DNA of 64,000 bases from Siminovitchia fordii DSM 16014 = CIP 108821 (lineage in GTDB: Bacteria; Bacillota; Bacilli; Bacillales; Bacillaceae_C): contig NZ_KB894689.1 of NCBI RefSeq assembly GCF_000374565.1, positions 124,001 to 188,000 of the forward strand. Reading direction: 5' to 3'. This document shows, piece by piece, positions 35,479-43,149 of the stretch (position 1 is its first letter; the number at the start of each line of letters is the position of its first letter). The position numbers and the translations under genes were made by a program. A model generated the notes under the pieces. That model was given only the letters and a program-made list of their open reading frames with translations. It did not search any database and was not told where the DNA came from.

Positions 35479-36444
35479 CTACTTTCTTTGTTGTTGTTTC
35501 TCCCTCTTGTTGTAAGCAATTATAGATATAAACTCAAAGCAAATATTGGCGGCTGCTAAGCTTGTTACTTTTGTTGGATCCCTGTCAGGAAGGACTTCCA
35601 CTACATCAAAGCCTTTTATATTTAACCCTTTGAGAGTTCTCACAAATTGCTGTGCTTCAAAAGTACTGAATCCTCCTATTTCGGGAGTGCCGGTTCCCGG
35701 AGCAAAGGCAGGGTCCAAGAAATCTATATCAAACGTAACAAATATCGGATTATTCCCAGTTCTATTTTTTATTACATCTCCGAGCTTACTTGCCGTTATG
35801 CCTTTCAGCATTTGGGAAGTGATGACTTGATAGCCTAAATCCTCTGCATTTTTAATATCTTCAGGGCCGTAAAGGCTTCCCCTCATGCCAATTTGAATGG
35901 ATTTTGACGGATCAACGATTCCTTCTTCCACTGCACGCCTGAACATCGTTCCATGGGTATATTTTTTTCCATAATAAGAGTCCCAAGTGTCCCCGTGGGA
36001 GTCAAAATGAACGAGACTTACTTTTCCGTATTGCTTCGCTATTGCTCTCAAATGGGGCAAGGAAACTGAGTGGTCGCCGCCGATTAAAACGGGAATGACA
36101 TTATTGTTTAAAATCGGTTCTAATTGCGCTGCAATCAATTGATAAGATTCTTCGATGTAACCAGGATTTACAGACAAGTCTCCGTAATCTACTCCAGAGC
36201 AATAGTTGAAAATATCAATTTCCAGACCGGGATTGTATGGCCTGATCAGTGAAGACATGGAACGGACTGCCTCTGGACCAAATCGTGTGCCAACAGCAAA
36301 GCTTCCGCCGGTGTCAAAAGGCACTCCGATAACTGCAAAATCAATATTTTCCTCTGTTTTAACGTGTGGAAGTCTCATAAAAGTTTTAATTCCGCTAAAG
36401 CGAGGGTATTCTTGCGAGTTGATAGGTGCGTATTTAGTTAGCAT
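35479..36444 (-). CDS. Agmatinase-family ureohydrolase
   Basis: A 321-aa arginase-fold enzyme. Manganese motifs are canonical: 'GGDHSVSLP' (about residue 113), 'FDSHGDTWD' (about 138; DAHxD-like with Ser) and 'FDIDFLDPAFAPG' (about 218). Members hydrolyse agmatine, guanidinobutyrate, guanidinopropionate or related guanidines to urea and an amine. The ATG at 36444 follows GAGGAGG; the frame open to 36549 is upstream sequence. It is preceded by a sigma-54 promoter and encoded next to a sigma-54 activator and an SSS transporter. This is typical of inducible use of a nitrogen compound rather than polyamine synthesis. Confidence 0.9.
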   Translation of the reverse strand: MLTKYAPINSQEYPRFSGIKTFMRLPHVKTEENIDFAVIGVPFDTGGSFAVGTRFGPEAVRSMSSLIRPYNPGLEIDIFNYCSGVDYGDLSVNPGYIEESYQLIAAQLEPILNNNVIPVLIGGDHSVSLPHLRAIAKQYGKVSLVHFDSHGDTWDSYYGKKYTHGTMFRRAVEEGIVDPSKSIQIGMRGSLYGPEDIKNAEDLGYQVITSQMLKGITASKLGDVIKNRTGNNPIFVTFDIDFLDPAFAPGTGTPEIGGFSTFEAQQFVRTLKGLNIKGFDVVEVLPDRDPTKVTSLAAANICFEFISIIAYNKREKQQQRK

Positions 36445-36486
36445 AAAAATCCTCCTCATCGTTGTCAGTTTTTCATACTTTGATAG

Positions 36487-36503
36487 AGCAAGTTTTATGC
36501 CAA
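36487..36503 (-). promoter_or_regulatory. Sigma-54 (-24/-12) promoter of the ureohydrolase gene
   Basis: On the minus strand TTGGCATAAAACTTGCT has GG and GC separated by exactly 10 bp, matching TTGGCA-N6-TTGC. It lies about 45 bp before the ATG. It is consistent with the adjacent activator containing the sigma-54 contact motif. Confidence 0.8.
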
Positions 36504-36542
36504 CCAAAATAGCGCACAAAAATAGGCTTCTCTTTGGGGGAA

Positions 36543-36558
36543 TAGTCAATTTTGACTA
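36543..36558 (-). promoter_or_regulatory. Palindromic activator site (TAGTCAA-N2-TTGACTA)
   Basis: TAGTCAATTTTGACTA, with 7-bp perfect arms, overlaps the regulator's stop codon and lies about 40 bp upstream of the sigma-54 promoter. The same half sites recur upstream of the regulator gene (37922-37956), so this is the likely binding site of that regulator. Confidence 0.65.
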
Positions 36559-37901
36559 GTGGACTTAATGTATTTTTGTATTTTTCTGTTTGCCGTTGAT
36601 TGACTGATTTTCAAAGCTTTACCTAAGGCAATACTGTTTGGGAACTTTGAATACATCCTTTTAATGTAATCGCTCTCTATTGCTTCTATAAAAACATTTA
36701 AAGGAGTAATTTTATCGGACTCTTCATGATTCCTATTTTCTTCTTGATCAAATGTAATGATATCTTCATTTGAAGTAATCATAGTCCTTTCAACAAAATT
36801 TCGAAGCTCCCGCACGTTTCCCGGCCAATTCTTTTCAGTTAATCGGGTAATCATTTGTGAGGAAAAGTGTTTGTTGAAACGATACTTCTCATTAAATTCC
36901 CTTGTGAATTCTTCAATCAAGGGCTCTATTTCATCTTTTCGTTCACGAAGGGGAGGGATGGTGATCTTTATCACATCCAGGCGATAATACAGATCTTCAC
37001 GAAATTTCCCTTGCTCAACTAATTTTTTTAGATCCGAGTTTGTTGCGCAAATAATACGGCAATTTATATCAATTTCTCGTGAGCCTCCCAATTTGGTAAT
37101 TCGTTTGTTTTGCAGCACTGATAGGAGCTTGACTTGCAAGTTTAGCGGCATCTCCCCAATTTCATCCAAAAAGAGGGTACCTGATTTAGCTTGTTCAAAA
37201 CTGCCTGCTTTACCGCCGCGCTTGGCTCCTGTATACGCGCCTTCTTCATAACCGAAGATTTCAGATTCAAACAAGGACTCAGGAATTGCTCCGCAATTTA
37301 CCTCTATAAAAGGCTCATTTGAACGGAAAGATTGTTTATGTAGAGAATAAGCAAGCTGGTTTTTTCCTACGCCAGATTCCCCTTCGATTAAAACAGTTAC
37401 ATCAAGGTCTGCAACTTTATTGGCAATTTCCATTACCTGTTCCATTTTTTTATTTTCAAAGTAAAGATATTTATATTCTTTTATCTGGTTAAACTCCTCT
37501 TTATAATAGGCAAGTGTTTTAGCAACTTCTTCGTTTCTTCTTTTTAAAGTTTCAAGTTCAGTTATATCTCTTGAGTAACTATAAGTGTAAGCCAACTCCC
37601 CGTCCTTAAAGTAAGGATAAGCAGAGACCAAAACACTTTTTCCTGTATTCGTTTCCTGAACTTTATTCACTCTTTGGCGGTGTTTTAATACCAAAGCCGA
37701 TACAGAGGGATTTAAGATGCCTTTCCTTTCAAGGTCAAATACACTTTTCCCGACTAAATCACTTGACTCCACTCCATACAACTCATAGCAAGTTGGACTA
37801 ACGGCAAGAACAATCCCATTACCATCAGTTATAAAAATCTCATCAAAAGAGTTTAAAATAATATCCTTTAACAAACCTTCTTCCATATTAAAAGCAGCCA
37901 A
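36546..37901 (-). CDS. Sigma-54-dependent activator with PAS domain
   Basis: About 451 aa. A PAS sensor (about residues 10-120, 'DEIFITDGNGIVLAVSP') is followed by the AAA+ domain: Walker A 'GESGVGKNQL', sigma-54 loop GAYTGA (for GAFTGA), Walker B 'GTLFLDEIGEMP', and 'WPGNVRELRNF'. The C-terminus is a Fis-type helix-turn-helix ('ALGKALKISQSTANRKIQKY'). This is the RocR/BkdR type of Bacillus activator. TTG at 37901 has AAAAGAGG at good spacing; 37928 is a longer TTG alternative. It probably activates the ureohydrolase gene through the sites at 36543 and 37922. Confidence 0.9.
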   Translation of the reverse strand: MAAFNMEEGLLKDIILNSFDEIFITDGNGIVLAVSPTCYELYGVESSDLVGKSVFDLERKGILNPSVSALVLKHRQRVNKVQETNTGKSVLVSAYPYFKDGELAYTYSYSRDITELETLKRRNEEVAKTLAYYKEEFNQIKEYKYLYFENKKMEQVMEIANKVADLDVTVLIEGESGVGKNQLAYSLHKQSFRSNEPFIEVNCGAIPESLFESEIFGYEEGAYTGAKRGGKAGSFEQAKSGTLFLDEIGEMPLNLQVKLLSVLQNKRITKLGGSREIDINCRIICATNSDLKKLVEQGKFREDLYYRLDVIKITIPPLRERKDEIEPLIEEFTREFNEKYRFNKHFSSQMITRLTEKNWPGNVRELRNFVERTMITSNEDIITFDQEENRNHEESDKITPLNVFIEAIESDYIKRMYSKFPNSIALGKALKISQSTANRKIQKYIKSTSQN

Positions 37902-37921
37902 GACCCACACACCTCTTTTGA

Positions 37922-37956
37922 TAGTCAAAAATGACTTAATTAGTCGATTTTGACTA
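37922..37956 (-). promoter_or_regulatory. 35-bp palindromic operator upstream of the activator gene
   Basis: TAGTCAAAAATGACT and AGTCGATTTTGACTA form 15-bp arms (13 matches) around TAATT. The TAGTCAA/TTGACTA half sites match those at 36543-36558, suggesting autoregulation by the activator. Confidence 0.65.
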
Positions 37957-38434
37957 AATTTTATGTATTTTTATCATATTTCAAAAAGGAAAGTTTGAAA
38001 AGTTATTTTGAAAACAGAGGTATAGAAACTTATTAGAAATGATGGTATACGGAATTAATGCGAAGTCCTTGTTATTAAAACAGTGAATGGTTCGCAAAAT
38101 AATAATGCGCGGTTTACTCAGAAAATTTTTATCTATTCCTTATGTCAACCAACCTAAACGTAATTTTTTGTCTGGAAAGTAACAGGGCAGGTGCTTATGT
38201 GCCATGGATGAATATATTTGAAAGGAATGCATTAACCAGAGGTCGGTAATTTTGAAAAGCGCAATAGATAGTTTGGGCATCCACGCTGTAGCATGGATGC
38301 CAGGTATTTTTTCCATAATAGTATTTTCGGGCAGTTTTTAGAATGATACAGCCTGTTCAAAAGCGTATCCGGCTGTATATTATGTTCGTTCATCGTTGTC
38401 TCTTAAGCTTTATTGCACAATCGAGACAAATTCA
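37957..38434. other. Intergenic region with an orphan rightward terminator
   Basis: GGCATCCA/TGGATGCC hairpin followed by AGGTATTTTTT (38276-38312) reads as a rightward terminator, yet no gene precedes it on the plus strand. This hints at a small transcript in 37980-38275. ATACAGCC/GGCTGTAT (about 38346-38376) is a second hairpin. No gene is recognised. Confidence 0.45.
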
Positions 38435-39643
38435 TTAGTCTACAAGCGCTGCTTCTTCAATCAATACTTTTCCAAGAACTTGATAACAATAAATATCTGG
38501 CGATTGAATACTATAAATGTCCTCCTCTGAGGCTTCGACAAGGAGAACGTTTGGATGAAGCCTGTCAATGATTTTAATATGAGGAGGCAGGTTTTCTGAA
38601 ACCATATCTCCTCCTATGGCCCAATAAGTACTAGATAGTTTCAAACTTAATCCATTTTGTTCATCTAAGAAAGTGGGTGAAAAATTATATTTATTTATAT
38701 AAACCAGGTCTTCGATAATGGCACTTGCAGTTGGAAACATTCCAGCTCCTGGTCCTTGGAGGCTAATGTTCCCCACAATATCTCCGTCAATCGATACAGC
38801 ATTTTGAACACCTTCGATTTGATAAAATGGATGTGTTTCATTTACCAGTACAGGTTTTACTGAGCATATGATTCCTGCCGCAGTCTTTTCTATAGAGGCT
38901 ATATGTTTAAATCGATAACCGAACGATGTAAATAGATTAATTTGCTCAGGTGTGATTGATTTAATCCCTATTCGAATCGATTCCTCCCAATCAGGTTTCT
39001 CTCCAAATGCCAGCTCGCTTAAAATCACCGCTTTGTAAAAGGCGTCATATCCTTCGATGTCATTTGTAGGATCAGCTTCTGCATATCCATTTTCTTGTGC
39101 TACTTTTAATGCTGTTTCAAATGAACAGCCGTCTTCTCTCATCTTTGTCAAAATAAAATTAGAGGTTCCATTAAGGATGCCTTGCACTTTTTGTATATTA
39201 TTTACATTTAACAGTTGCCGCAGAGTTTGGATAATTGGAATTCCACCTGCGACAGTTGCCTCAAACCCCAAAGTTACTCCTTGCTCTTTGGCTAATTGCT
39301 TTAATTCAGCTCCATGATGGGCAAACATTTCTTTGTTGGCCGTTATCACATGACACCCTTTGTTAATTGCTTGCTGCAAGTAACTAAAGCTGGGTTCTTT
39401 ACCAACGATGGCATCAATTACAACATCAAGCTTATCAAGTGTAATAATTTCCTTGAAATCATCAGTTAAAAGAACATCCGAATCGGGTGCAAGATGTTTT
39501 TCAATATTTTTAACAAGTATTGCAACAACTTTTACATCATTTCCAAGTATCCTTTTAAGCTTTTCCTGATGTGTTTGAATGGTTTTATAAACCCCATTGC
39601 CTACTGTGCCATATCCCAACAATGCTATACGTAAAGCTGACAT
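38435..39643 (-). CDS. hom: Homoserine dehydrogenase
   Basis: A 402-aa NAD(P)-dependent enzyme that reduces aspartate semialdehyde to homoserine. N-terminal Rossmann 'LLGYGTVGNGVYKTI', substrate loop 'GILNGTSNFILTKM' (about 175) and catalytic 'AEADPTNDIEGYDAFYK' (about 203). Bacillus Hom is about 430 aa with a C-terminal ACT domain for threonine feedback. Here the last 70 residues do not look like ACT. ATG with AGGAGG. A SAM riboswitch precedes it, so this copy is controlled by methionine/SAM supply rather than threonine. Confidence 0.9.
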   Translation of the reverse strand: MSALRIALLGYGTVGNGVYKTIQTHQEKLKRILGNDVKVVAILVKNIEKHLAPDSDVLLTDDFKEIITLDKLDVVIDAIVGKEPSFSYLQQAINKGCHVITANKEMFAHHGAELKQLAKEQGVTLGFEATVAGGIPIIQTLRQLLNVNNIQKVQGILNGTSNFILTKMREDGCSFETALKVAQENGYAEADPTNDIEGYDAFYKAVILSELAFGEKPDWEESIRIGIKSITPEQINLFTSFGYRFKHIASIEKTAAGIICSVKPVLVNETHPFYQIEGVQNAVSIDGDIVGNISLQGPGAGMFPTASAIIEDLVYINKYNFSPTFLDEQNGLSLKLSSTYWAIGGDMVSENLPPHIKIIDRLHPNVLLVEASEEDIYSIQSPDIYCYQVLGKVLIEEAALVD

Positions 39644-39713
39644 TCATATTACCTCCTGGTTATTAGATGACTTTGTGGAAAGTTACTTTTGGTCAAAAGA
39701 ATTTTATTGAACG

Positions 39714-39889
39714 AAAAAAACTCCCCATTACATACGAATAGAAGGGGAGTTTGAATTTCATTTATTCAAGATTTATCCACCTTCTTATCTACGGAATTGT
39801 TTACAATTCCTCTGAAATTGGCACCGGGCAATGATATGCTGGTTGCCGAGACTTCATAGGGTCAGTCCCTCCGCCTCTCTTGATAAGAA
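39714..39889 (-). ncRNA. SAM-I (S-box) riboswitch with terminator
   Basis: On the minus strand the aptamer starts CTTATCAAGAGAGGCGGAGG and has GACTGACCC, AAGTCTCGGCAACC and GGTGCCAATTTC, ending with the P1 partner GATAAG (39784-39889). These are the core S-box blocks. The expression platform is the hairpin AAACTCCCC...GGGGAGTTT with a T-run (39714-39752). SAM binding would favour termination and shut off hom. Confidence 0.95.
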
Positions 39890-39921
39890 AAGTTTTAATT
39901 AAAATTTAACTATTTTATAAT

Positions 39922-39950
39922 AATATAAGACTCTAAATATTTATTGTCAA
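39922..39950 (-). promoter_or_regulatory. Sigma-A promoter of the S-box/hom transcript
   Basis: TTGACA (39945-39950) and TATATT (39922-39927) on the minus strand with a 17-bp spacer, about 33 bp before the aptamer. Confidence 0.8.
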
Positions 39951-40182
39951 TATATTATGCTTACAGATTCCTACAGGCAGGTAGCAGTCCTTTGAATTTT
40001 AGGGGAGGCCGTTTGAACGATCAGCGGAAAAACTCAAGGAATCGGACGAGATCTATCTAAATTTGGGTGCTCTAGATTGGTTAATAATTGTTTTGATACC
40101 AGAATGACATCATTTTTATTTTTCTCAACCATGAAGGGGATATGTCAGCCTATTAGGGACCTGCTTAGAAGGTAAATGCTTC

Positions 40183-40335
40183 TTATGACTCTTTTTCTTC
40201 ACTATCTTTTTCAGTTACTGGTGCCATTCCGCCAGCCCCGGCTGCATCCCTATCAGGGTCAGTAGGAAAAGATGTCTTTGTCCTTTTAGTTTGCTTCTCG
40301 GCTTCTTTGGAAGTTCCTTTCTTGTCTTGTAACAT
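40183..40335 (-). CDS. Small hydrophilic protein of unknown function
   Basis: A 50-aa very polar protein, rich in Lys, Glu, Asp and Thr, with a short Ala/Gly segment 'RDAAGAGGMAP'. The ATG at 40335 is preceded by AAGGAGG with 7-bp spacing, a very strong site, so translation is likely. It has no membrane segment or known motif. It may be a small stress or spore protein, but I do not recognise it. Confidence 0.6.
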   Translation of the reverse strand: MLQDKKGTSKEAEKQTKRTKTSFPTDPDRDAAGAGGMAPVTEKDSEEKES

Positions 40336-40540
40336 ACGATTTCCTCCTTTTTTCTTTTGGTAAACCAACGCCTAGTTTACGGAATGTCGAATCAATTGCT
40401 GGTTCAATTTGACAAAGACTTATCATTGGTTTTGGCTATGCCGACAATCATAAAAGGTATGTTGAATAGCCGGTTTAATCCAATGCCATCAAAAAACAGG
40501 CCGCACAATTCCTTTGTACAACCCGTTTTCTTCATCCACC

Positions 40541-40690
40541 TTATCTTCTTTCAAATGTTTGGCAATCCGTTTCCTTGACTGTCTCAGCTTCAGGTACATG
40601 AGAGGTGACAAATATTTCGTTCGCATCGCATCTGTTTCCTTTAACCCAATATTTACAGGAGTCCACATCACATAAAACATCTTTTGCCAT
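40541..40690 (-). CDS. DUF1540 domain protein
   Basis: A 49-aa protein starting MAKDVLCDVDSCKYWVKGNR, with four Cys in the DUF1540 pattern (C-x4-C...C...C: residues 7, 12, 21 and 43). The Cys pattern suggests metal binding. ATG after GAGGTG. A 63-aa frame overlapping it in another register is a shadow. Function of the family is unknown; it is common in spore-forming Firmicutes. Confidence 0.85.
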   Translation of the reverse strand: MAKDVLCDVDSCKYWVKGNRCDANEIFVTSHVPEAETVKETDCQTFERR

Positions 40691-40744
40691 TGTGTTCACC
40701 TCATTTTATAGAAATTTTTGCCTTTGGTTTTTTTATTCCCGCAT

Positions 40745-40786
40745 AGATTCCGGGTAAACCTTCCTGCTAAAGGCAGGGTGGAATCT
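40745..40786 (+). promoter_or_regulatory. Structured leader before a 31-codon ORF
   Basis: AGATTCC (40745-40751) pairs with GGAATCT (40780-40786), and inside CCTGC pairs with GCAGG around TAAA. It ends 16 bp before the ORF at 40803. The block GGGTAAACC...AAAG...GGGTGG faintly resembles a GEMM aptamer but lacks its conserved GACGCAAAGC, so no riboswitch is called. Confidence 0.4.
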
Positions 40787-40802
40787 TAAAGGGGGCACCA
40801 AA

Positions 40803-40898
40803 ATGAGTATTTTGATAGGAAACGGATGGGGTGTTTGCCGAGGTACTGGAGATGTCGGAACTTCCTGTGGAGGGGGTTTTCTATTTGAGGAAGTCTGA
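40803..40898 (+). CDS. Candidate 31-aa Gly/Cys-rich peptide
   Basis: ATG at 40803 follows AAAGGGGGC with 6-7 bp spacing. The peptide MSILIGNGWGVCRGTGDVGT continues to a second Cys and a Gly triplet and ends FEEV. It lies between a structured leader and a rightward terminator (40985), so leader, ORF and terminator form a plausible minimal gene. No family is recognised; chance ORF is the alternative. Confidence 0.4.
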   Translation: MSILIGNGWGVCRGTGDVGTSCGGGFLFEEV

Positions 40899-40984
40899 CA
40901 GAATGGTAGAAGAAACAATTATTTTCAAATCCAGCTTAATGTCATATGGATAACAGGGATCATAGAAAATAGGGTGAGTAATAA

Positions 40985-41024
40985 GAGAGCAGTGGGGAAG
41001 TTGCATTCCCTCATTGCTCTTTTC
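40985..41024 (+). terminator. Rightward terminator after the small ORF
   Basis: AGAGCAGTGGGGAA pairs with TTCCCTCATTGCTCT (one bulge) followed by TTTC. Confidence 0.7.
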
Positions 41025-41326
41025 AGCTATTGCAGGATTAAGTGGTATACCTGTACTTTTTTATCGATTGCAATCTGTTCTTATGGAATTCCATATAAGC
41101 AGGCTCAGACATAACAAAGAGTATCGGCACCGCCTTCGCCAAATACCATGATAGCCACACTCGCTATCCAACCTAAAATATTTATTCTTCCTAGGATCCT
41201 GCCTGCCTATAGTCTCTACCCGTGCAGATCGGAACTTAAACACCTCTCTAACTTTTTAACTTGGAAACACAGAATTTTCATCAAGTCTTTTATATTTTGA
41301 CGGGTGAGCCTGTATTAAAAAAAGCT

Positions 41327-41371
41327 TAAAGACGCTTTGCTTTCTCCGTTGAGGAAGGCAGGCGTCTTTTT
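41327..41371. terminator. Bidirectional terminator ending the M20/DUF5058 operon
   Basis: AAAGACGC...GCGTCTTT stem with inner TTTC/GAAGG pairing. Plus side ends TTTTTT; minus side reads AAGCTTTTTTT. It follows the 51-aa gene on the minus strand by about 110 bp. Between 41025 and 41326 no gene is recognised; a minus-strand fragment resembling the end of a membrane protein is too short to call. Confidence 0.75.
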
Positions 41372-41478
41372 TCATGACCTCGCAATTTTCCATATTATTA
41401 CAAAGTAATAACGGCTAAAATGGGAAATTGGATTTTTGTGAGAAATAAAAACGCCTATTTTTTTAGAACCGATATCAC

Positions 41479-41634
41479 TTATTTGGCTTGTGAAATAGGG
41501 TTTTCATCAGATGATTTATTAGCTTCCAAGGTTCTTAAAATCCAATATAATCCACCTGTCGTTCTAATAGCTGGTATTGTCGCACTAATTGCTTCTGTTA
41601 AAAGCACTCCTGCCAAGTCAGCGGGAGTGCTCAT
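41479..41634 (-). CDS. 51-aa protein ending the DUF5058 operon
   Basis: A small protein with a moderately hydrophobic N-terminal half (AGVLLTEAISATIPAIRTTG) and a polar tail. ATG at 41634 has AAGG at 6-bp spacing; another ATG at 41640 is too close to it. It lies 26 bp after the 234-aa membrane protein, in the same direction and before a terminator. It is probably an accessory subunit of that membrane system. No family recognised. Confidence 0.6.
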   Translation of the reverse strand: MSTPADLAGVLLTEAISATIPAIRTTGGLYWILRTLEANKSSDENPISQAK

Positions 41635-41660
41635 GATCATCCTTGTTATATGTCATCAAA

Positions 41661-42365
41661 CTAAGAAGCTCTTTTTTTGTCTTTCAGTTTTTCCATATAC
41701 AATATAAAAGTTATTGTCATTGCTACGCATAATGCAATTTTAATAAAGCTGATGATAGGAGAAACCAATATAGCCAGTCCAATCAGGGAGCCAACTAATC
41801 CGTATAATGGAGTTTTAAAGGCAAATTGGCCGAGGACTGCACCGAAGATGGCCGGAAGAATAAAGTTGAAAGCACTTTTGATAGCCTCAGGCAGCATCAT
41901 GATAATATAAGAACCGCCTAAGATGACGATGACAATGACGATTGTGTTAACTAAGCAAGCAACCGCTATGCCAAAAACACCGGCAATTTCGCCTTTGTTG
42001 GACCCGTTTTCCGCACCGATCGCTTCTTGGGCAGCAGCTGAACATGGCAGGCACAGATTTGAAATGTTTCCTGACAAGAAGGCCAGGTAGGTTCCGGCAA
42101 TCCCGAGAATAGGGTAGTAAGTAATCGGTTCAATCACCCACATGACGCCTATAAAGCCGGCATATCCAATCAATCCGGCAAGGATTGGCCCCCAACCAGG
42201 ATGGGCTCCCACAACAAATGACATATAAAGGGGGGCTGATAGGGAAGCCAAAATTGTCATAAAAAGAGTCAAGCGCCCCCAAAAATGTGCTTTGTTATGA
42301 AAGTTTGCCATACCTTGATTGATACTGGCATCTCCCTGCAATACTTTTTGTGGATTAAGGGCCAT
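41661..42365 (-). CDS. Multi-pass membrane protein of the DUF5058 system
   Basis: A 234-aa protein with six or seven hydrophobic segments. Distinct features are 'GMANFHNKAHFWGRLTLF' at the N-terminus, 'LSGNISNLCLPCSAAAQEAIG' (about residue 105; Cys-x2-Cys in a membrane loop) and 'LPAIFGAVLGQFA' (about 175). ATG at 42365 is preceded by GGAGGAGG; the longer frame to 42467 overlaps the upstream gene. With the DUF5058 protein it looks like the two large parts of a transporter. I do not recognise a characterised homologue. Confidence 0.8.
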   Translation of the reverse strand: MALNPQKVLQGDASINQGMANFHNKAHFWGRLTLFMTILASLSAPLYMSFVVGAHPGWGPILAGLIGYAGFIGVMWVIEPITYYPILGIAGTYLAFLSGNISNLCLPCSAAAQEAIGAENGSNKGEIAGVFGIAVACLVNTIVIVIVILGGSYIIMMLPEAIKSAFNFILPAIFGAVLGQFAFKTPLYGLVGSLIGLAILVSPIISFIKIALCVAMTITFILYMEKLKDKKRAS

Positions 42366-42403
42366 TGATTTTCCTCCTCCTATTCTATCGTTTTTACTAA
42401 AGC

Positions 42404-43114
42404 TTAAATAAGCGAAACAAGGTACCCAGAGTACATTCCGACAACCATTGATATTGCCAGGGACCATTCTTTTAACCAGGACTTTCCGGTTTTTTTAGCG
42501 ATGTACAATACGGCAAACATCGTAATGATCGCCATAAGACCTGCAATCGCCGAACTGATATCAATCACCATTTTTTCAACGGCCAGGTATCCAAAGGCCC
42601 CCATCATGGCCGCAGCCGATACGATTCCCATTAATTTCGGATTTTTCGACTTCAGCTTGTTCTGGACATTCCCGAGGGACTTTGTAAAAAGGAAGGCAAA
42701 GATCAGCCATCCCATCCCTCCAAGGCACATCGTCCAGACAACTGTTGAGAAGGCTTCAACTGTAAAGGATTCTGTTCCAAGGCTGCTGCCAAACGCCTTT
42801 GCGCCGATTTCTGCAGCCGCGGCTTCTGTTGAAGCCGATCCAATAATGCCGATTCTCATCATCGTCAATGGAGAGCCGATTAATGCAATCAGCGAAATGA
42901 TGACGATTCCAATACCCATAGATGGACCAATTGATCCGATTAACCCGGTCTTGATGGCAGTCTTCACCTCTTTAGGTGTCATTCCAACCTCAGGAGCTGT
43001 TTTCTTTGCCATTCTAATGAAAATCAAAGCTTGGAAAATCACGATAAATATGACGCTGAAGGCAATGATCCAAATGGGTGCAGAATTGGAGGTTTTCATA
43101 ACTTCCTTTATCAA
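42404..43114 (-). CDS. DUF5058 family membrane protein
   Basis: A 236-aa protein with about six transmembrane segments. Family-like traits are 'APIWIIAFSVIFIVIFQALIF' at the N-terminus, a Lys-rich cytoplasmic loop 'TPKEVKTAIKTGLIGSIGPS', and 'MMRIGIIGSASTEAAAAEIG' (about residue 90). DUF5058 proteins have no proven role but are often near M20 peptidases. TTG start with AAGGAGAGAG; an ATG five codons in is possible. It lies 35 bp after the M20 gene. Probable substrate-specific membrane component of an unknown transporter. Confidence 0.8.
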   Translation of the reverse strand: MIKEVMKTSNSAPIWIIAFSVIFIVIFQALIFIRMAKKTAPEVGMTPKEVKTAIKTGLIGSIGPSMGIGIVIISLIALIGSPLTMMRIGIIGSASTEAAAAEIGAKAFGSSLGTESFTVEAFSTVVWTMCLGGMGWLIFAFLFTKSLGNVQNKLKSKNPKLMGIVSAAAMMGAFGYLAVEKMVIDISSAIAGLMAIITMFAVLYIAKKTGKSWLKEWSLAISMVVGMYSGYLVSLI

Positions 43115-43149
43115 TGAACTCTCTCCTTCCCAATCTTTCTTTAAAAAGG

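Noticed and set aside
40745-40800. Cyclic-di-GMP (GEMM) riboswitch
   Set aside because: Some blocks resemble it, but the conserved GACGCAAAGC and second stem are absent.
41061-41243. Minus-strand fragment resembling the end of an Nramp-type membrane protein (NILGWIASVA)
   Set aside because: Only about 30 residues in one frame with stops around; too short to call a pseudogene.
41420-41707. 95-aa plus-strand ORF
   Set aside because: It is antisense to the 51-aa gene and to the end of the 234-aa membrane protein gene, both of which have better ribosome sites and operon context.
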